Positions 60,267 to 64,000 of a DNA stretch of 64,000 bases are shown here, in pieces. Every line of letters starts with the position of its first letter. Position 1 is the stretch's first letter. The notes beneath the pieces were generated by a model. The model saw only the letters and a program-made list of their open reading frames with translations. It was not told where the DNA came from and searched no databases. Source of the DNA: Malassezia japonica (Eukaryota > Basidiomycota > Malasseziomycetes > Malasseziales > Malasseziaceae); contig NC_083371.1 in assembly GCF_029542785.1 (NCBI RefSeq), positions 1,350,236 through 1,414,235 of the forward strand, given 5' to 3'. A program made the position numbers and the translations under genes.

Positions 60267-61679
60267 TCAGCTACTGGTGCGCCTTGACAAAGAGGCCGTG
60301 ATCAACGAGTCCTTAGGACCGATCCTCTTGCCAAAGATATCCTGGATAGTCTTGATCAGCGAGTCAAGACCCTTGAGGGCGGCACGGGGGTCGAGAAGAG
60401 GGTCAATAACCTTCTTATGAGTGAATCCCTTGGGGAACGACTTGCCCTCCATGCGGTCACGGACGAAAAGCAAGGAGTCGGGAATACCAACGACAGCACC
60501 ACCCACATGGCCAAGAATGAGAGAAGTGTATTCCTCGAATACGATGTCAGCGCCATGCTTAGCCCAGCCCTTGGCAGACTTCAAGGCCGAATCAAAAGGA
60601 ATGATTTCATCATGGTTAGCATGGTACATGTAAACAGGGGCGCGAGGGGTCTCATCCGACTTGACTCCCATAACAAGAGTATCGGTAATTTTCTTCACCA
60701 CGGGTTCGTACAGAAGGCGAGCACCGCCCTTGACGAACTTGTCGCTAAGCAAAGGCTGGAAAGGGTACCTGACCAAGGTTTGGAGTAGGCAACTTTTCCG
60801 AGCGTATTCGATGGCCGCATATCCTTCATCGGTAATCTTGCCCTGAGCCCAATTGTACAGGTTAGGGTACGTGTAGAGAAGACCGGTCACACCAGCGACA
60901 CCGAAAGCGGAGAAGGGCCCGCCGTTGATGTTTGTGATAGTGCTGGAAACATTCGAAGGAGTACCACCGAGGGCATATCCGACGACGTTTAGTTCAGGAG
61001 CATAGTTCTGGTGCAAAGCAGCGACCCAGCCACAAGCAATAGCACCGCCCGAGTATCCATAGTAAGCAACCTTGGATTTTTGGTCTAGGCCAAGATGCTT
61101 AAAGTTGAGCGTAGCGCGAGTACCATCAATCGACATACGACCCTCAAGGCGACCAGCGGCAAAAGCGCGATTGGGACCCTGGTGGTCAGGGAGGGTCATT
61201 GTGTAACCATCATTCAAGAAAGTCGTCATAACAAGCTGCTGGAAAGTCATACCAAGGTCATTGGCTAGGTGGCCACCCTTGCGCATTGTGTACGAGGGCG
61301 AGCATTGGGAGCCGTCGGCATCAACAAAGGTCAGATAGTTGACGAGCTTGTTAGGCTTGGCATTGAAAGGAACAACGACGGTCGTCACGGTAGTAGATGG
61401 CACGGATTCATTGACGCCCGTGGTGCGATAAAGAATCTGATGGGCCTCTTTGATGTTCATTTTGTCAACCTCAAGAATGGCAAGATCAACTTTACGCGTG
61501 CGAAGAACATCGCCGTTGCTAGCCTTCTCCCAGCCATGGGGGGGGGTGAAGAAAGGGTCATCACTCGGTACAGGAATGCTGATGCGGCGTTGGTGAGCAA
61601 CAGTGGGATATGACACAGCAATCGTAGCTGACACAAGCTGCGCAAACAAGATAACAAGAGGTAGAAGAGGGATAATCAT
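60267..61679 (-). CDS. Secretory lipase (LIP family), no Ser-rich tail
   Basis: This is a single exon of 470 aa. The ATG at 61679 opens a signal peptide (MIIPLLPLVILFAQLVSATIAV). The secretory-lipase domain shows DDPFFTPPHGWE, AHQILYRTTG, the nucleophile elbow YYGYSGGAIACGW, APELNVVGYALGGTPSN, the Asp in YHANHDEIIPFDSA and a C-terminal His in LILGHVGGAVVG. It is homologous to the lipase at 52809-55199 across the whole domain but ends soon after it (SLSRRTSS). The two lipase genes face each other, with the DUF1399 and FMN oxidase genes between them. A TATA-like CATAAAAA lies about 35 bp upstream. Confidence 0.94.
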   Translation of the reverse strand: MIIPLLPLVILFAQLVSATIAVSYPTVAHQRRISIPVPSDDPFFTPPHGWEKASNGDVLRTRKVDLAILEVDKMNIKEAHQILYRTTGVNESVPSTTVTTVVVPFNAKPNKLVNYLTFVDADGSQCSPSYTMRKGGHLANDLGMTFQQLVMTTFLNDGYTMTLPDHQGPNRAFAAGRLEGRMSIDGTRATLNFKHLGLDQKSKVAYYGYSGGAIACGWVAALHQNYAPELNVVGYALGGTPSNVSSTITNINGGPFSAFGVAGVTGLLYTYPNLYNWAQGKITDEGYAAIEYARKSCLLQTLVRYPFQPLLSDKFVKGGARLLYEPVVKKITDTLVMGVKSDETPRAPVYMYHANHDEIIPFDSALKSAKGWAKHGADIVFEEYTSLILGHVGGAVVGIPDSLLFVRDRMEGKSFPKGFTHKKVIDPLLDPRAALKGLDSLIKTIQDIFGKRIGPKDSLITASLSRRTSS

Positions 61680-62926
61680 TTTGGGAGTACCATGGCTTGC
61701 TTCAAAATGCTGATTTTTATGGGCTCTGAAGAGCACTCGTTCGAGAGTTCATGTTTTGATTTGCATGGTAACAAACGTTCATCTATCTATGTGAACAAAT
61801 GTAAACAACTTGTGCCAGTGAAATGTACCATTGATATGCAGGAGAAAGCGCTGCGCTTATGCACGCATCATAGTTCGTTGCCGAGTAACTCAGCTTGACT
61901 TACCACCCTAGACGCAACCAAAGCGACTCAATTTAACTGGACGATTCATCGGTAAATCTACGTACTCCTCCACTTTGGAAGTTGCGCTGGGACCTAAACA
62001 TGAAACGTTCAAAATATGATATGTCACGTATGGAGAAGCTGGTCGATCCTGGGACGACTCGGAAAACTAGCGCGGCCCTGTAAACCAGTTGCAGATCACT
62101 TGCCGATCGCTTGCCGGTACCACCGAGAGAACCGGCGCTGTGAACGCTAGAAGAGGGATGGGATAAAAGAATGTTGTATGTATGGAAAATGATATTGAAG
62201 GACTAAATGACTTGGATTCTCTTGTGATGCCTAGTGGATCGATTGTGCAAGGTCGTCCCCTCTGGGACCATTTTGTTGGTCGAGCGGGTTAAAGAAAGGT
62301 AGAGATACCTTGCAAGAGCTAGGCGTTTCGGCTCGAAGATCTTGACGTCTGCTTATACAACATGATGGTTTTTCGTAGTGATGGAAATTGGCCCAATTTT
62401 GACATTGACGTGTTTATTAGGGTGATCACCGGTGTTACCGACTTCTACTCGATTACAAAAAACGACTCAAAAATTGTCTGACTAATATGCCCAAAATGGT
62501 CGAATTAGTGTGTGCAGAGGTTTAGCTAAGGCTATTCACGACTAGAAATTTTGCAAGGCACTGCTTATACTAACCCCACGCATCGGTCACTGGCATACGG
62601 TGCACCGCAACAACTACGGAACCGCAAGGCAACAGGTCAGCTAGGGCAAAGCGACGGAGTTTGTGAATGGGTCAAAACTCTCCGATCCCTCGCGTCAAGC
62701 GCGCGGTAACTCGGTAACTGCGCGTAGTAATTAATTCTACTTATACCCCTTCCCCTGCCAAGACCCTAGGGACGGCTCGGAATTCCGTGTCCACCTGATG
62801 GAAGACATGAATATATAAATGACTGCGAAGGCTCAGTGAAACTAACAACAAGCGCAACCTGCTATCTCAAAGTTCCAATAATAAACAGCTCGTCCACTCC
62901 AACAAGACCAAGAAAGATCATCTACA
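61680..62926. other. Long subtelomeric intergenic region
   Basis: This 1,247-bp gap lies between divergent genes. It holds the lipase promoter on the left (with CCTCCACT, a near-match to the recurrent element, at 61967-61974) and the promoter of the last gene on the right (TATATAAA at 62812-62819). I see no gene, RNA or mobile element in it. Confidence 0.5.
62812..62819 (+). promoter_or_regulatory. TATA box of the last gene
   Basis: TATATAAA lies about 108-115 bp before the ATG at 62927. Confidence 0.55.
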
Positions 62927-63532
62927 ATGCAAAAGAACATTGCTCTGCTTTTCGCTACGCTTGCGGCGGTCGCTATGGCGGCGACTATTGAGGAGCGTTC
63001 TAATGATGTGAAGTGCAAGGTGGCGTACGAGGGTCAGCTGGAGCTTTGGATGAACAAGCCTAGCAAGTCGATTGGCCCGGTGATGAGCGAGAAGCCGGTG
63101 AAGCCGTACGGAGAAATGATGATGCTGTTTGAGGAAGAGTCGAAGTACTTCCCAGTTGTGAAGTTTGTGGAATGCAACCTGAAGGGAAAAGATGAGAACC
63201 CTGATGCGAAATTTGGTCGGCTGGAACTTGTGCAGGAGACGGGTATGTGCATTGAACACGTGCCGACGGACGACGCTAAGTTGGTGGCGCTTGGAATGCA
63301 GGAGTGCGAATACGAGAATGTGAAGCACAGGAGCGACAAGCAGGCGTTTAAGTCTACGTGGGACGGAAAGAGTGATGTGTCGGGCATTAGTGTCGTGGAA
63401 ACGGACGGGAAGGTGCACTCGCAGTGGCGCTACAAGGAGGAAGGCAAGAGGAAGGTGGTTGCGTTGACGAGTGAGAAGGCGCACTTTGGCCACTACAACA
63501 ACCTGCGTGTAAACAAGATCAAGAAGAACTGA
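62927..63532 (+). CDS. Most distal gene: small secreted protein of unknown function
   Basis: The product is 201 aa. The ATG at 62927 opens a signal peptide (MQKNIALLFATLAAVAMA). The mature protein is charged (many Lys and Glu) with Cys in VKCKV, VECNL, GMCIE and QECEY. Its centre (FVECNLKG...FGRLELVQETGMCIEHV) resembles the secreted protein at 51061-51663, including spacing and the single-Cys motif; that one may be a beta-trefoil. Codon use is uniform and the promoter has a good TATA box, so it looks expressed. It ends only 115 bp before the telomeric array. It may be a fast-evolving secreted effector or surface protein; no known family is recognised. Confidence 0.85.
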   Translation: MQKNIALLFATLAAVAMAATIEERSNDVKCKVAYEGQLELWMNKPSKSIGPVMSEKPVKPYGEMMMLFEEESKYFPVVKFVECNLKGKDENPDAKFGRLELVQETGMCIEHVPTDDAKLVALGMQECEYENVKHRSDKQAFKSTWDGKSDVSGISVVETDGKVHSQWRYKEEGKRKVVALTSEKAHFGHYNNLRVNKIKKN

Positions 63533-63646
63533 TAGTTACATTATTGACTTGGTATGCCATAATAGACGCTGTTCATGTTTATCCACTGGCGCATGCGAGT
63601 AGTTAGACACGAGATCGCTGAAGCTGGGCCATTTTCTTTTGAATGA

Positions 63647-64000
63647 TAGGATTAGGATTAGGATTAGGATTAGGATTAGGATTAGGATTAGGATTAGGAT
63701 TAGGATTAGGATTAGGATTAGGATTAGGATTAGGATTAGGATTAGGATTAGGATTAGGATTAGGATTAGGATTAGGATTAGGATTAGGATTAGGATTAGG
63801 ATTAGGATTAGGATTAGGATTAGGATTAGGATTAGGATTAGGATTAGGATTAGGATTAGGATTAGGATTAGGATTAGGATTAGGATTAGGATTAGGATTA
63901 GGATTAGGATTAGGATTATTAGGATTAGGATTAGGATTAGGATTAGGATTAGGATTAGGATTAGGATTAGGATTAGGATTAGGATTAGGATTAGGATTAG
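63647..64000 (+). repeat. Telomere: terminal array of TTAGGA hexamers
   Basis: About 59 tandem copies of a 6-bp unit (TTAGGA in one register, GGATTA in another) run to the end of the window. The only break in the pattern that I find is a 3-nt partial unit (ATT) at 63918-63920. The G-rich strand runs 5' to 3' towards the right end, as expected for a right telomere. The unit differs by one base from the common fungal TTAGGG. Confidence 0.95.

Noticed and set aside
63647..64000. CRISPR-like or satellite array
   Set aside because: The repeat has a 6-bp period, no spacers, a terminal position and G-strand orientation, all of which fit a telomere.

Overview
The window is the right end of a chromosome of a basidiomycete yeast. 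It best fits a Malassezia-type genome; the species cannot be fixed by eye. Evidence: compact nuclear genes with GT-AG introns, many only 22-27 nt long; secreted lipases of two families and several secreted peptidases; a tRNA followed by a Pol III T-run; and a terminal array of about 59 copies of the hexamer TTAGGA (63647-64000).

Layout. 1-12.2 kb is a GC-rich housekeeping block: the 3' end of an unknown gene, bystin/ENP1, HSP90, the CCR4 deadenylase, a candidate proteasome assembly chaperone and a large Sel1-repeat protein like Skt5/Chs4. 12.2-20.2 kb holds four head-to-tail serine carboxypeptidases (S10) on the minus strand; three of them sit in AT-richer DNA with wide intergenic gaps. 20.7-25.3 kb holds a class 3 lipase, a GNAT acetyltransferase, ureidoglycolate lyase and an Sng1-like membrane protein. 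25.4-50.9 kb is a very dense core: SMC1, COG8, a short WBP11-like protein, an unknown S/TP-rich protein, TPS2, an alpha-1,2-mannosidase, AP-2 mu, SEN54, a CSC1-type channel, NOP6, PSMG3, tRNA-Leu, a TDA3-like oxidoreductase, leucyl aminopeptidase and XPF/RAD1. Several neighbours overlap or nearly touch. 51-64 kb is the AT-richer subtelomere: two small secreted proteins that look related, two secretory lipases (one with a long Ser-rich tail), a DUF1399 protein, an FMN alpha-hydroxyacid oxidase, a short interstitial telomere-like tract and the telomere.

I rebuilt 27 introns by joining reading frames to restore conserved protein sequence. Their lengths peak at 22-23 nt. All eight 22-nt introns fit GTAYGY-N7-CTNAY-SCAG, so the putative branch-point A lies only 5 nt before the last G. 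Other points of interest: the TTAGGA telomere, an HSP90 ending in MESID instead of MEEVD, a recurrent TGTGGAGG element in promoters, a step-type heat-shock element before HSP90, and a 14-bp element shared by two ribosome-biogenesis genes.

The biology fits a lipid-dependent skin yeast: secreted lipases and carboxypeptidases cluster in and near the subtelomere, while the dense core carries chromosome, Golgi, endocytosis, tRNA-splicing, trehalose and DNA-repair functions.
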